Of a stretch of DNA of 64,000 nucleotides, positions 55,907 to 64,000 are shown piece after piece. Below the pieces are notes generated by a model. It saw nothing but the letters and a program-made list of their open reading frames with translations, was not told the DNA's origin and did not search any database. The stretch is from assembly GCA_024642335.1 (NCBI GenBank), contig JAHEBH010000006.1, positions 1 through 64,000 on the forward strand, in the 5' to 3' direction. Made by a program: the position numbers and the translations under genes. The number at the start of each line of letters is the position of its first letter. Position 1 is the stretch's first letter. The DNA comes from Erythrobacter sp. (GTDB taxonomy: Bacteria > Pseudomonadota > Alphaproteobacteria > Sphingomonadales > Sphingomonadaceae).

Positions 55907-56851
55907 GTGATCGATCGGCCCGATGTGGACGCATTGCTGCGCGGGGAACTGGGCGAATGGCTTGGCCAGCAGACTCTCGTGCGCGAAGAGGCTCGGCAGA
56001 AGAGCAATTCGCGGCTTGTCTGGTCAGCGCTGATAATCCTTCCGCTCGCCGGATTTCTCATCGGCCTTCCCTTTGGCGCGGGAGACCTGAAGTTCTGGAT
56101 TATCGGTGCCGCCATGGCAGGCGCCGGATGGTGGATCTACGCCCCGCGCGCCAAAGCGATCAAGCAGACCAAGGAGGGCATCAACACAGCTCTCGCCCGC
56201 GCTCTGGGTCTCGATTACCAGCACGATGTCGAGCCGGGCATGGGCTTTAGCCGCGCGCAGGGCTTCAGTATGGTGCCAAGCTTCCAGCGATCGAGCTTCG
56301 AGGACATGTGGAGCGGACAGATCGGAACCCGCCTGTTCACTCTGCACGAGGCGCATCTCCAGCAGCGGCGTCAGAGCGGCAAGAGAACCCATTACGTCAC
56401 GGTATTTCGCGGTCCGGTGATGACCATCACCTGCGATCGGAGCTTCCATGGTACGACGCTGGTAGAGCGTGCAGGGAAGCACAAGATGTTCGGGTTTTTC
56501 GGGGAAAAGGAAACGCTCAGTGTCGAAGGTCGCGAATTGCGGAAAGTCGACATGGTGCACCCCGAGTTCGAGGATGAATTCAGCATCTATTCGACCGACC
56601 AGGTGGAGGCGCATTACCTCGTCCATCCGACTTACGTTGAACGGATGATTGCGCTGGAACGCGCCTTCTCTGGCAAGAAGGTGCGCACGCTCTTCCACCA
56701 GGGGGAGCTGACCGTGGTGCTGGAGGCAAAGAACATGTTCGAGAGCGGCAGCATGGATGCAGGCCGCGACCGAGAAATGATCGAGACCTGCATCAACCAG
56801 TTCATGTCGATGGCCGACCTCGCCGGAACGCTGAACGAACCGACGAGGTAG
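55907..56851 (+). CDS. DUF3137 family membrane protein
   Basis: The product is 314 aa. Two adjacent membrane segments occur at about residues 35-85 (LVWSALIILPLAGFLIGLPFGAG... WIIGAAMAGAGWWIYA), followed by a large soluble domain with FEDEFSIYSTDQVEAHYLVHPTY, matching DUF3137. The start is GTG 55907 with GGA just upstream. It is divergent from lemA across 76 bp and convergent with the DHS-like gene 12 bp away. Function is unknown. Confidence 0.88.
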   Translation: MIDRPDVDALLRGELGEWLGQQTLVREEARQKSNSRLVWSALIILPLAGFLIGLPFGAGDLKFWIIGAAMAGAGWWIYAPRAKAIKQTKEGINTALARALGLDYQHDVEPGMGFSRAQGFSMVPSFQRSSFEDMWSGQIGTRLFTLHEAHLQQRRQSGKRTHYVTVFRGPVMTITCDRSFHGTTLVERAGKHKMFGFFGEKETLSVEGRELRKVDMVHPEFEDEFSIYSTDQVEAHYLVHPTYVERMIALERAFSGKKVRTLFHQGELTVVLEAKNMFESGSMDAGRDREMIETCINQFMSMADLAGTLNEPTR

Positions 56852-56863
56852 GCTAAAACTGGA

Positions 56864-57934
56864 TCAGTCTGCGAAGATCGTCGCCCAGCGGCGCTTGTCG
56901 CGACTCTTCCAGTGTTCGCGGTGATAAGCGTCCGATGCCAGCAGCGGCATGACCGAGCCTGCTTCGGCAAACACCATCTGCTCGATGCCGGTGTTGACCT
57001 TCCCCCAGCTCGCCGCTTCCTGCAGCGTGGAGGAAGAGCAGGCACCATCGCGCACGTCGGCCACGGTGATCTGTACCGCATATTTGTGCACCGCCACGTC
57101 CTCATGGCCGAGAATTTCGGCACAGACGACCGTATCCTGGATGAAGTTCTTCGGCACGCCGCCACCAACCATCAACAGGCCCGATTCGCCGGCCTGGATC
57201 TTGATGTCAGTCAGTTCGCGGAAGTCCGCGATGGCATCGATCATCATGTAGGGCTTCCCCTCTTTCATGCGATCAACCTGGTGCTTCACAAGGCCGAAAC
57301 CGGCCGAGGAATCGACAAAGGCGGGGCAGAAGATCGGAACGTCATGCTCGTATGCGAGCTTGACCAGGCTGTTTTCCTTCTTGCCGTGTTCGGCCAGATA
57401 TTTGCCCATTTCGCGGATGAAGGCGCGGCTGGAATAGGCCTTGGGCTCGAGGCTGTTGGCGATCTTGTTGATCGTGAAATCGCAATCCTGCAGCTGCTCC
57501 TCATCGATATAGGTATCGTAGATACGGTCGATGTAGAGCGAACGCAGCGTGTCGTCGTCGGGGATTTCCAGCGCCTGGTAGTGCTTGTGACCAAGCCCTT
57601 CGAAGAAATCCATGTCCACGATGGTGGCACCCGTTGCGACCACGCAATCGACCATGTTGGAGCGGATCAGCTCGGCATACAGATCCATGCAGCCGCCAGC
57701 GCTGGTGGAGCCCGCAATGACGAGGAAGATGGTGCAATCCTTGTCTTCCAGCATCTGGTTGTAGATGCGCGTGGCGCGCGCCAGATCGCGGCTGGTGAAG
57801 CTCATTTTGCCCATCGCATCGACGATGGGACGCGCATCGAACTTGGTGATGTCGATATGCTCGACTTCGGTCGACAGGAGCTCCGCCTTTCTGTTGCTCT
57901 TTGGGCGGGTGTCATTGATGGCCGAATCGGTCAT
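56864..57934 (-). CDS. Deoxyhypusine-synthase-like protein, probably homospermidine-type synthase
   Basis: The product is 356 aa. It has the deoxyhypusine synthase fold: NAD-binding segments LVIAGSTSAGGCMDL and GGGVPKNFIQDTVV, and the active-site Lys in EAASWGKVNTGIEQM (the SWGK motif of eukaryotic DHS). Bacteria lack the eIF5A substrate, and related bacterial proteins are thought to make homospermidine from putrescine/spermidine. sym-Homospermidine is reported in many sphingomonads. The nearby ornithine decarboxylase fits a shared pathway. The start ATG is at 57934. Confidence 0.85.
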   Translation of the reverse strand: MTDSAINDTRPKSNRKAELLSTEVEHIDITKFDARPIVDAMGKMSFTSRDLARATRIYNQMLEDKDCTIFLVIAGSTSAGGCMDLYAELIRSNMVDCVVATGATIVDMDFFEGLGHKHYQALEIPDDDTLRSLYIDRIYDTYIDEEQLQDCDFTINKIANSLEPKAYSSRAFIREMGKYLAEHGKKENSLVKLAYEHDVPIFCPAFVDSSAGFGLVKHQVDRMKEGKPYMMIDAIADFRELTDIKIQAGESGLLMVGGGVPKNFIQDTVVCAEILGHEDVAVHKYAVQITVADVRDGACSSSTLQEAASWGKVNTGIEQMVFAEAGSVMPLLASDAYHREHWKSRDKRRWATIFAD

Positions 57935-58053
57935 GGCATTCCTCCAGGTCCAGTTGCCCGGTCAACGGACCCAGTGAGACACGGGTTCCCGGGAAAAGGG
58001 GCGCGCGATAGGGGCTTCCTGCGCCCGCGTAAATATGTATTTCGCATAGAACT

Positions 58054-59013
58054 ATGGCGGAAAGTGCGACAATGCGAAAACCCTCTGCCGAAGGCGTGGC
58101 ACGTGCAGCGGCAAAAATAGCCGAAATCCTGCCCATGACGCCGCTCTTGCCAGTGGAATATGGAAAGTCGCGCTTCTGGCTGAAAGCTGAGTGCCTGCAA
58201 CCTGTGGGCGCGTTCAAGATTCGCGGCGGCTGGCACCGCTTGAGCGATTTGACCGGGGAAGAGCGCGTCCGCGGTGTAGTGGCAGTCTCCAGCGGCAACC
58301 ATGCGCAGGGTGTGGCATGGGCGGCAAAGCGGCTGGGCATTTCCGCCACCATCGTCATGCCGAGGGACGCGCCCGCCATCAAAGTCGAGCGCACGAAGCA
58401 ACTTGGCGCCACCGTTGTGCCATATGACCGCATGACCGAGGATCGCGAGGCCATCGGGCAAGCTATCGCGGCAGAGCATGGCTCCGTCTATGTCCACGCC
58501 TTCGCCGATCCCTGGGTGATCGAAGGGCAAGGAAGCACCGGCATTGAAATTACCCGACAGCTGGGCCGCCAGCCTGCGCGCATTGCCGTATGCTGCGGCG
58601 GCGGCGGCCTGACTGCGGGCATCGCACTCGCCTGCCCCGAAGCGCAAGTCATTCCGGTCGAACCCGAAGGCTGGGACGATGTCTGCCGTTCGATCGAAGC
58701 GGGCGAAATCCAGTGCATCGCGCCCGATGCCCCGCGTACTGCATGCGATGCGCTGCAGACTTTTGCGACCAGCCCGCTCAATTTCGATGTGATCCGCCAG
58801 CGCTGCAAATTCGGGTTGCGGGTCAGCGAGCACGAGATTCGCGAAGCCCAGCGCTTTGCCTTTTCACATCTGCGGATCGTGCTCGAACCAGGCGGTGCCG
58901 TAGCACTGGCGGCGGCACTTTCCGGCAAGCTGGAACTGGACGAGCATACGGTTGTTGTTGCCACTGGCGGCAACGCCGACCCAGAAGCCTTTGCCAGGCT
59001 GCTCGTAAAATAG
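58054..59013 (+). CDS. Threonine/serine dehydratase family PLP enzyme
   Basis: The product is 319 aa, the short form without an ACT regulatory domain. The PLP Lys is in GAFKIRGGWHRL, the substrate loop is VSSGNHAQGVAWAAK, and the Gly-rich phosphate loop is CCGGGGLTAGIAL. It probably deaminates L-threonine to 2-oxobutyrate or L-serine to pyruvate; serine racemase is a possible alternative. It is divergent from the DHS-like gene and followed by two MAPEG genes. Confidence 0.9.
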   Translation: MAESATMRKPSAEGVARAAAKIAEILPMTPLLPVEYGKSRFWLKAECLQPVGAFKIRGGWHRLSDLTGEERVRGVVAVSSGNHAQGVAWAAKRLGISATIVMPRDAPAIKVERTKQLGATVVPYDRMTEDREAIGQAIAAEHGSVYVHAFADPWVIEGQGSTGIEITRQLGRQPARIAVCCGGGGLTAGIALACPEAQVIPVEPEGWDDVCRSIEAGEIQCIAPDAPRTACDALQTFATSPLNFDVIRQRCKFGLRVSEHEIREAQRFAFSHLRIVLEPGGAVALAAALSGKLELDEHTVVVATGGNADPEAFARLLVK

Positions 59014-59076
59014 GTTTCATTTGACAATCTATTTGTAAATCGTCAGCCTTCCTCTCGAACTGCAGGAGGATCAATC

Positions 59077-59499
59077 ATGCAAAATGCAATGCTCGCCCCG
59101 GCTGCCGTGCTGGTTGTCTGGTCGCTGGTCATGCTGGTGTGGATGGCAGCAACAAGGCTGCCCGCGCTCGCCAAGCTCAACATGCCGCCCGAACAAACGC
59201 GCGGTGGGCGTGGCAGTGACCTTGATGGAGTGCTTGCACCGGAACTCCAGTGGAAAGCCCATAACTACAATCATTTGATGGAGCAACCGACCATCTTTTA
59301 TGCGGTGGTGGTGGTGCTCGCCATTGCCGGGGCAGAGGAATTGGATGTGTGGCTGGCCTGGACCTATGTCGGACTGCGCGTGGTCCATTCCTTCTGGCAG
59401 GCGGTAGTCAACACCATCCCTGTGCGGATAACACTCTTCATGATTTCCAGTATCGTTCTGGGGGTGATGGCCGTCCGCGCGCTGATGGTGACACTTTGA
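59077..59499 (+). CDS. MAPEG family membrane protein (first copy)
   Basis: The product is 140 aa with about four membrane helices. The loop QWKAHNYNHLMEQPTIFYAV is the MAPEG (membrane-associated eicosanoid/glutathione metabolism) hallmark, and RVVHSFWQAVVNTIPVR follows. AGGAGG lies about 8 nt before the ATG. Bacterial members may be glutathione transferases or peroxidases; none is certain here. Its stop is 5 bp before the next MAPEG ATG. Confidence 0.92.
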   Translation: MQNAMLAPAAVLVVWSLVMLVWMAATRLPALAKLNMPPEQTRGGRGSDLDGVLAPELQWKAHNYNHLMEQPTIFYAVVVVLAIAGAEELDVWLAWTYVGLRVVHSFWQAVVNTIPVRITLFMISSIVLGVMAVRALMVTL

Positions 59500-59504
59500 G
59501 CGAG

Positions 59505-59915
59505 ATGGCCATTCTCCAACCCGTCGTTGCCTTGGCCGCATGGACCGCAGTTATGTGGTTCTGGCTCTACAAGACGCGCATCGCTGCAATCAAAGAAGCG
59601 AAGCTCAATCCGGATGACTTCCTTGAGAAGTCACCGGATGAAGTCCTGCCGCGCAACGTCCAGTGGAAAGCGCACAACTACAACCACCTGCATGAAGCGC
59701 CCACGGTCTTCTATGCCATCGCCATCACATTGGCGCTGCTGGGGGCGGGTGACGGTCTCGCCCACTATCTGGCATGGCTCTACGTGGCGCTGCGCGTGGT
59801 GCATTCGCTGATCCAGGCGACGGTGAACCGGGTCATGCTGCGCTTTCAAGTATTCGCGGCATCCAGCCTGGTGCTGTTCGCACTGATCCTGCTCGCCGGG
59901 TTGGCCGCAGTCTAG
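59505..59915 (+). CDS. MAPEG family membrane protein (second copy)
   Basis: The product is 136 aa. It shares QWKAHNYNHLHEAPTVFYAIA and RVVHSLIQATVNRV with the first copy, so the two arose by tandem duplication, but the N-termini and charged loop (KEAKLNPDDFLEKSPDE) differ. I chose ATG 59505; TTG 59496 overlapping the upstream stop is an alternative. Its TAG overlaps the otsA stop on the other strand (CTAG). Confidence 0.9.
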   Translation: MAILQPVVALAAWTAVMWFWLYKTRIAAIKEAKLNPDDFLEKSPDEVLPRNVQWKAHNYNHLHEAPTVFYAIAITLALLGAGDGLAHYLAWLYVALRVVHSLIQATVNRVMLRFQVFAASSLVLFALILLAGLAAV

Positions 59916-61303
59916 AGGCTGCCCAGCGCCTTCATGTCGTTGATGAAATTGTCGGTCCAGCGCAGGACATTCTCCTCACGCACGGTGGTGATCAACTTGT
60001 CATAGCGCGCCTTGCGCTCAGCAAGTGGCATGTCGAGCGCGAGGCGGATATTGTGCGCCAGGTCGTCGGGGCTGTGCGGGTTGACCAGCAGCGCGTCCTG
60101 CATCTGCTGCGCGGCCCCTGCAAAGCGTGAAAGGACCAGTACGCCCGGATCTTGCGGGTCCTGCGCCGCGACATATTCCTTTGCGACAAGGTTCATACCG
60201 TCACGGAGAGGGGTAACCAGGCCAATTTTGGAGGCACGATAAAAACCGAACAACTCCTCCTGCTTGTAGCCTTTGTTGACGTAGCGAATAGGCACGAGGT
60301 CGATATCAGATCGTGCACCATTGATCTGGCCGCATTTCTGCTCAAGGAGCTCGCGGATGTTCTGGTAGGACACGATATCCTCGCGACTGGGCGGCGCGAT
60401 CTGGATGAATACGAGGTCCTCCACACGCTCGGGATATTCGTCGAAAAAGCGTGCGATTCCGTCGATACGTTCTGGAAGCCCTTTTGAGTAGTCAAGGCGG
60501 TCGACTCCGATCATGCAGGTTCGGCCTCGCAATGAGTTGGCGAGGCGCGTTTCGGCAACCTTCGCTTCTTCGCTCGCGCCCATTTGCATGAAGAAGTCGA
60601 AGTCGATTCCGATGGGATAAGCGCACGCAAAGGTGGTCCGCCCATCTAGGGTAACAGCGCCAGTGGCCTCGTTCACTTCGGCACCTAGTTCCTTCTCGCA
60701 ATAATGCAGGAAGCTCGCCAGCCAGGTGTCGTTCTGGAACCCCAAGAGGTCGTAATGCAGCAGGCTCTTGACCAACCGCTCGTGATAGGGGAGCGAGACG
60801 AAGAGATTGCTCGGCGGCCAGGGAATATGCAGGAAGAAGCCGAGCCTGTTCTTGAGCCCGCGTGAGCGCAATCGTTCGCCCAGCGGCATCAGGTGATAAT
60901 CATGCACCCAGACGAGATCGCCGTCTTCGATCAGGGGTAATACGCTGTGGGCAAAACGTTCGTTGACGCGTTCGTAGCCTTTGCCGAACTCACGTTCGTA
61001 TTCGGTCAGGTCAATGCGGTAATGGAAAAGCGGCCACAGCGTGGAGTTGGCATAGCCGTTATAATATTCTTCCACATCCTGCGACTCAAGGTCAATTGTT
61101 GCGGAGGTGACGCCATCAGCCGATCCCTGGGTGTGGAGGTCGCCGGTAAACTCCTCGCACTCCTGTCCGGACCAGCCGAACCAGATGCCGCCGTTATCCT
61201 TCAGCGCTGCATTGAGAGCGCCGGCAAGGCCTCCCTGTGCGCCCGCCGCGCCGCGCGCCTTGGGGACAGCAACCCTGTTCGAAACGACGACTAATCGACT
61301 CAT
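59912..61303 (-). CDS. otsA: Trehalose-6-phosphate synthase
   Basis: The product is 463 aa, a GT20 retaining glycosyltransferase making trehalose-6-phosphate from UDP-glucose and glucose-6-phosphate. Typical residues appear in SNRVAVPKARGAAGAQGGLAGAL, HDYHLMPLGERLR, FFLHIPWP, and GVDRLDYSKGLPERI. I chose ATG 61303 (MSRLVVVSNRV), 8 bp after the GH15 stop. It is the last gene of otsB-GH15-otsA. Trehalose protects against osmotic and desiccation stress. Confidence 0.97.
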   Translation of the reverse strand: MSRLVVVSNRVAVPKARGAAGAQGGLAGALNAALKDNGGIWFGWSGQECEEFTGDLHTQGSADGVTSATIDLESQDVEEYYNGYANSTLWPLFHYRIDLTEYEREFGKGYERVNERFAHSVLPLIEDGDLVWVHDYHLMPLGERLRSRGLKNRLGFFLHIPWPPSNLFVSLPYHERLVKSLLHYDLLGFQNDTWLASFLHYCEKELGAEVNEATGAVTLDGRTTFACAYPIGIDFDFFMQMGASEEAKVAETRLANSLRGRTCMIGVDRLDYSKGLPERIDGIARFFDEYPERVEDLVFIQIAPPSREDIVSYQNIRELLEQKCGQINGARSDIDLVPIRYVNKGYKQEELFGFYRASKIGLVTPLRDGMNLVAKEYVAAQDPQDPGVLVLSRFAGAAQQMQDALLVNPHSPDDLAHNIRLALDMPLAERKARYDKLITTVREENVLRWTDNFINDMKALGSL

Positions 61304-61311
61304 GCTTCTCC

Positions 61312-63117
61312 TTAACGCACCGTGCTCCAGGACCTGGAAAGGTGCCCCGCGCAATTGATCACACCCACCAGCGAATAAGTCTGCGGAAAATTGCCCCACA
61401 ATTCGCCTGTTTCGAAGTCCATGTCTTCGGACAACAGCCCCGATCCAGTGCAATGGCCCAGCATGGTGGTGAACAGTTCGCGCGCCTCGTCCTTGCGATC
61501 CATCAGCGCCAGCGCCTCGATCAGCCAGAACGTGCAGATGTTGAAGGCAGTTTCGGGCGCGCCGAAATCGTCCTCCGCCGCATAGCGCAGCATGTGCTCA
61601 CCTCGGCGCAGTTCCTTCTCTACCATGGCGAAGGTCGACTGGAAACGCTCATCGCTGGCTGAGAGGAAACGCAGCTCGAGCAATTGCAGCAGGCTGGCAT
61701 CGAGGTAATCGCTTTCGAAACTGGCACCATAATGGCCGCCCTCGCCATTCTCCACCCAAGCCTCTTTGTCGATCGTCTCGCGTACGATGTCGGCGCGATC
61801 CTGCCAAAAACACGCCTTGTCTTCCCAACCTTTGAGGTGGGCCACGGTCGCCAGCCGGTCGCATGCCGCCCAGCTCATCACCGCAGAATACGTGTGCACT
61901 TCCTGGCGTGTGCGGAATTCCCACAGGCCGGCATCGGGCTGGTCGTGCATTTTCCAGGCAATTTCGCCGACTTCCTCGAGCGCTTCGAAATCGTCCCTGT
62001 CCGCCATGCGCAACAGGCGCTTGTCCATGAATCCCTGCGCGGTAGGCAGCACGATCTGGCCGTAACAGTCATGCTGAACCTGCTTGTAGGCCGCATTGCC
62101 CACACGCACAGGGCCCATTCCGCGATAACCGGCAAGGAATGGCGCAGTCGTTTCGTCCAGTTCGGCGACCCCCATAACCGAATAGAGCGGCTGGATCTGC
62201 CCACCCTGTGCATTGTCCACGATGTTGCGCAGATAGGCGAGATACTTCTCCAGCACGTCCAGCGCGCCAAGCCGGTTGAGGGCCTGGACGGTGTAATAGG
62301 AATCGCGAATCCAGCAGTAGCGATAATCCCAATTTCGTTGGCTACCGGGCGCTTCGGGTATGGAGGTAGTCAGCGCGGCTACGATCGCGCCTGTTTCTTC
62401 ATGCTGGCATAGTTTGAGCGTGATGGCACAGCGGATGACCTCTTCCTGCCATTCAAATGGCGTAGCCAGGCTGCGCACCCAATGCTGCCAGTATTTCTGC
62501 GTCATGGCTTCCAAGCGCCTGACTTCGCTGCGGATATTTCCGTTGAAGGGCTCATCCGGGCCAAGAAAGAAATGCTGGTCGCTTTCGACGCGATAGGGAC
62601 GCTGGTCGAGCACATACCCCACCGGCGCATCGGTGGAGAGGCGCAGCGCCTGCCCTGTCGTCAGATAGCGAATGTGGTTGGTGCCGTTTGTGGTCTCCGC
62701 CACGGAGGAACCATAATCACGCATAGGGCGCAGCGTTACTTTCAGGCGCGGTGTCCCCGCCACGGGGCGCACGATGCGGCAATAGGCCACCGGCCGATAC
62801 ATGCGGCCCGAACGTTCGAAACGCGGGCAAAAGTCGAAGACATCGAGTATTCCGCCATCTCGATCGGCAAGGCGTGTCACCAGGATCGGCGTGTTGCGAA
62901 CATAATGCTGGCTGGAGGATACCTGTCCTTCGATCTCGAAGCGCCATACACCAACACCCTGTGTTTCGCCATTGAGCAGCGAACAGAAGGCCGGATCGCC
63001 ATCAACTCGCGGCACACAGCCCCAGACGATGCCTGCCCGCTTGTCGATCAGGCCCGAAACCTGGCAATTCCCGATCGGCCAGAGCTCCAGGTCCGACTGT
63101 ATCCCGTCAGCGCCCAT
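61312..63117 (-). CDS. Glycoside hydrolase family 15 protein (trehalase or glucoamylase-like)
   Basis: The product is about 601 aa. The GH15 signature NWDYRYCWIRDSYYTVQALN is clear, and the (alpha/alpha)6 barrel tail has LAYLRNIVDNAQG... GGHYGASFESDYLDASLLQLL. An N-terminal beta-sandwich (about 1-230) is normal. No signal peptide is present, so it acts in the cytoplasm. Mycobacterial GH15 trehalases exist, and its place between otsB and otsA suggests a trehalase (inference); glucoamylase-type activity is possible. I chose ATG 63117, five bp after the otsB stop. Confidence 0.93.
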   Translation of the reverse strand: MGADGIQSDLELWPIGNCQVSGLIDKRAGIVWGCVPRVDGDPAFCSLLNGETQGVGVWRFEIEGQVSSSQHYVRNTPILVTRLADRDGGILDVFDFCPRFERSGRMYRPVAYCRIVRPVAGTPRLKVTLRPMRDYGSSVAETTNGTNHIRYLTTGQALRLSTDAPVGYVLDQRPYRVESDQHFFLGPDEPFNGNIRSEVRRLEAMTQKYWQHWVRSLATPFEWQEEVIRCAITLKLCQHEETGAIVAALTTSIPEAPGSQRNWDYRYCWIRDSYYTVQALNRLGALDVLEKYLAYLRNIVDNAQGGQIQPLYSVMGVAELDETTAPFLAGYRGMGPVRVGNAAYKQVQHDCYGQIVLPTAQGFMDKRLLRMADRDDFEALEEVGEIAWKMHDQPDAGLWEFRTRQEVHTYSAVMSWAACDRLATVAHLKGWEDKACFWQDRADIVRETIDKEAWVENGEGGHYGASFESDYLDASLLQLLELRFLSASDERFQSTFAMVEKELRRGEHMLRYAAEDDFGAPETAFNICTFWLIEALALMDRKDEARELFTTMLGHCTGSGLLSEDMDFETGELWGNFPQTYSLVGVINCAGHLSRSWSTVR

Positions 63118-63122
63118 TTCGC

Positions 63123-63866
63123 TCAAAGCCCCAGCCATTCGTGTACCTGCTGCGGTCCTTCAAGGTGCCATTGCGCCAGCGTAGTTTGGCGATCACCTAC
63201 CAATATGCCTACTCCTCCAAACTCGTCGACGGCAGCGAAACCATCTTCATCGGTGACATCATCCCCGATGAAGATCGGAAATGCACCCATGAATGCAACA
63301 TGGGTCATATAGGCGCGCACTGCAGCGCCCTTGTCAGCGCCCGGCTGCACGAATTCGATCACGCATTTGCCCCGTTTGACGGCAAGGCCGCTAGTCTCGG
63401 CAAGTTTCTCCGCAAATGCCAAACCGTGATCCTCCAGCGACGGATTAGCGCGGTAATGCAAGGCAACGCCGTGCGGTTTTCCTTCCACTGAAAATCCCTC
63501 CGCATTAGCAAAGCTCGCGATTTCCTCCCGAACAACTTCCGGAAAAGGCGCGGGCGCAACGGAAAGCGGCGATCCATCCGCCAACAACCTATCCGCGCCG
63601 TGCGAACCAGCGCGCGCTATTGAAAGTGGGCCTGTGTAGGTCTCGATATCGGATATTGCCCTGCCACTGATCAGCGCCAGCCGACCGTCCAGTCGCGCCG
63701 ACAACTCCGACAGAACAACCGCCATGTTAGCAGGAACATCAATCGAGTCGGGCGTCGAAGCAATCTCTACCAGCGTCCCGTCGAAATCGAGAAAGACGGC
63801 CACCGGGCCATCAGCGCATAATGCACTCAGGGCTGGTGGAGGCGGCAGAAGTTGCATGCCCGACAT
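63123..63866 (-). CDS. otsB: Trehalose-6-phosphate phosphatase
   Basis: The product is 247 aa, a HAD-type phosphatase. Motif I is FLDFDGTLVEIA near residue 26, motif II ALISGRAISDIETYTG, and motif IV FIGDDVTDEDGFAAVDE. It removes phosphate from trehalose-6-phosphate made by OtsA. It heads the trehalose operon. An adjacent ATG three codons downstream (MQLLPPPP) could also be used; no strong Shine-Dalgarno is seen. Confidence 0.96.
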   Translation of the reverse strand: MSGMQLLPPPPALSALCADGPVAVFLDFDGTLVEIASTPDSIDVPANMAVVLSELSARLDGRLALISGRAISDIETYTGPLSIARAGSHGADRLLADGSPLSVAPAPFPEVVREEIASFANAEGFSVEGKPHGVALHYRANPSLEDHGLAFAEKLAETSGLAVKRGKCVIEFVQPGADKGAAVRAYMTHVAFMGAFPIFIGDDVTDEDGFAAVDEFGGVGILVGDRQTTLAQWHLEGPQQVHEWLGL

Positions 63867-63890
63867 TGACTGACAGACATATCCCGCAGG

Positions 63891-63916
63891 CGCAAATGGT
63901 CAATGCTGCATTTGCG
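63891..63916. promoter_or_regulatory. Inverted repeat upstream of otsB
   Basis: CGCAAATG and CATTTGCG form a perfect 8-bp inverted repeat around 10 nt, 25 bp upstream of the otsB start. It may be an operator or leader hairpin for the trehalose operon. No gene is visible in the remaining 63867-64000 stretch at the window end. Confidence 0.35.
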
Positions 63917-64000
63917 AAATAATCTGCGATCAGTGCATTTGATCGAGCGCAACGACTCCTGTGCGCCAAAATACCATCCCGCCCAAATCAAGAATTCGGA

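Noticed and set aside
59014-59076. TTGACA promoter upstream of the first MAPEG gene
   Set aside because: TTTGACA is present but no convincing -10 element lies at proper spacing.

Overview
This window looks like a chromosomal backbone segment from an alphaproteobacterium of the order Sphingomonadales, most likely an Erythrobacteraceae-type genome (Erythrobacter/Altererythrobacter group). That placement is inference. It rests on high GC, the conserved alphaproteobacterial order ahcY - divL-like kinase - tsaE - amgK - murU - addB - addA - trxA, the aroK-aroB block divergent from xerD-accA, an ALAS-type hemA, and short GC-rich palindromic repeats of the kind common in these genomes. There is no rRNA, IS element, integrase of a mobile element, prophage or CRISPR array. 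Coding density is very high and no gene-free stretch exceeds 300 bases.

Layout. 0-9.5 kb: tRNA-Asn, a glycine-zipper protein, a secreted methyltransferase, an SMP-30/MFS pair behind a strong palindromic operator candidate, secA, argJ and an inositol-monophosphatase-family phosphatase whose ribosome-binding site lies in a palindromic repeat. 9.5-22.4 kb: trxA, addA, addB, murU, amgK, tsaE, a DivL-like pseudokinase-type histidine kinase (Tyr in place of the phospho-accepting His) and ahcY. The addA-addB, murU-amgK, amgK-tsaE and tsaE-divL junctions are 4-bp overlaps. 22.4-30 kb: a small secreted protein and a peroxiredoxin flanking a perfect CtrA-type box, then murA, folE, tRNA-Arg, mutT, two Flp pilins, an M48 lipoprotein protease, accA and xerD. 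30-38.6 kb: a 610-aa secreted protein coupled to an unannotated 40-aa membrane protein, aroK-aroB, a DUF488 protein, glutathione reductase, a stand-alone SIR2-like protein and pgi. 38.6-51 kb: the lepB-rnc-era operon, a DHA2-type MFS pump, a response regulator with an odd N-terminal extension, topA, a membrane protein, dprA, plsY, murI and hemA. 51-64 kb: a PAS-GGDEF-EAL-PilZ protein under a near-consensus CtrA site, a c'-like cytochrome lipoprotein under an FNR/FixK-type box, ornithine decarboxylase, LemA and DUF3137 proteins, a deoxyhypusine-synthase-like protein, threonine dehydratase, two MAPEG proteins, and the otsB-GH15-otsA trehalose operon.

How the genes fit together. Several functional groups stand out: cell-wall synthesis and recycling (murA, murI, amgK, murU), DNA repair and processing (addAB, dprA, topA, xerD, mutT), cell-cycle/c-di-GMP signalling (DivL-like kinase, CtrA-type boxes, GGDEF-EAL-PilZ), polyamine synthesis (ornithine decarboxylase plus the DHS-like enzyme) and trehalose metabolism. 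I found no convincing wholly new multi-gene system. The most interesting items are the DivL-like Tyr substitution, the CtrA-type boxes, two possible CTG starts (response regulator and hemA), the FNR box at the c'-like cytochrome, the SIR2-like protein and the hidden 40-aa membrane protein.
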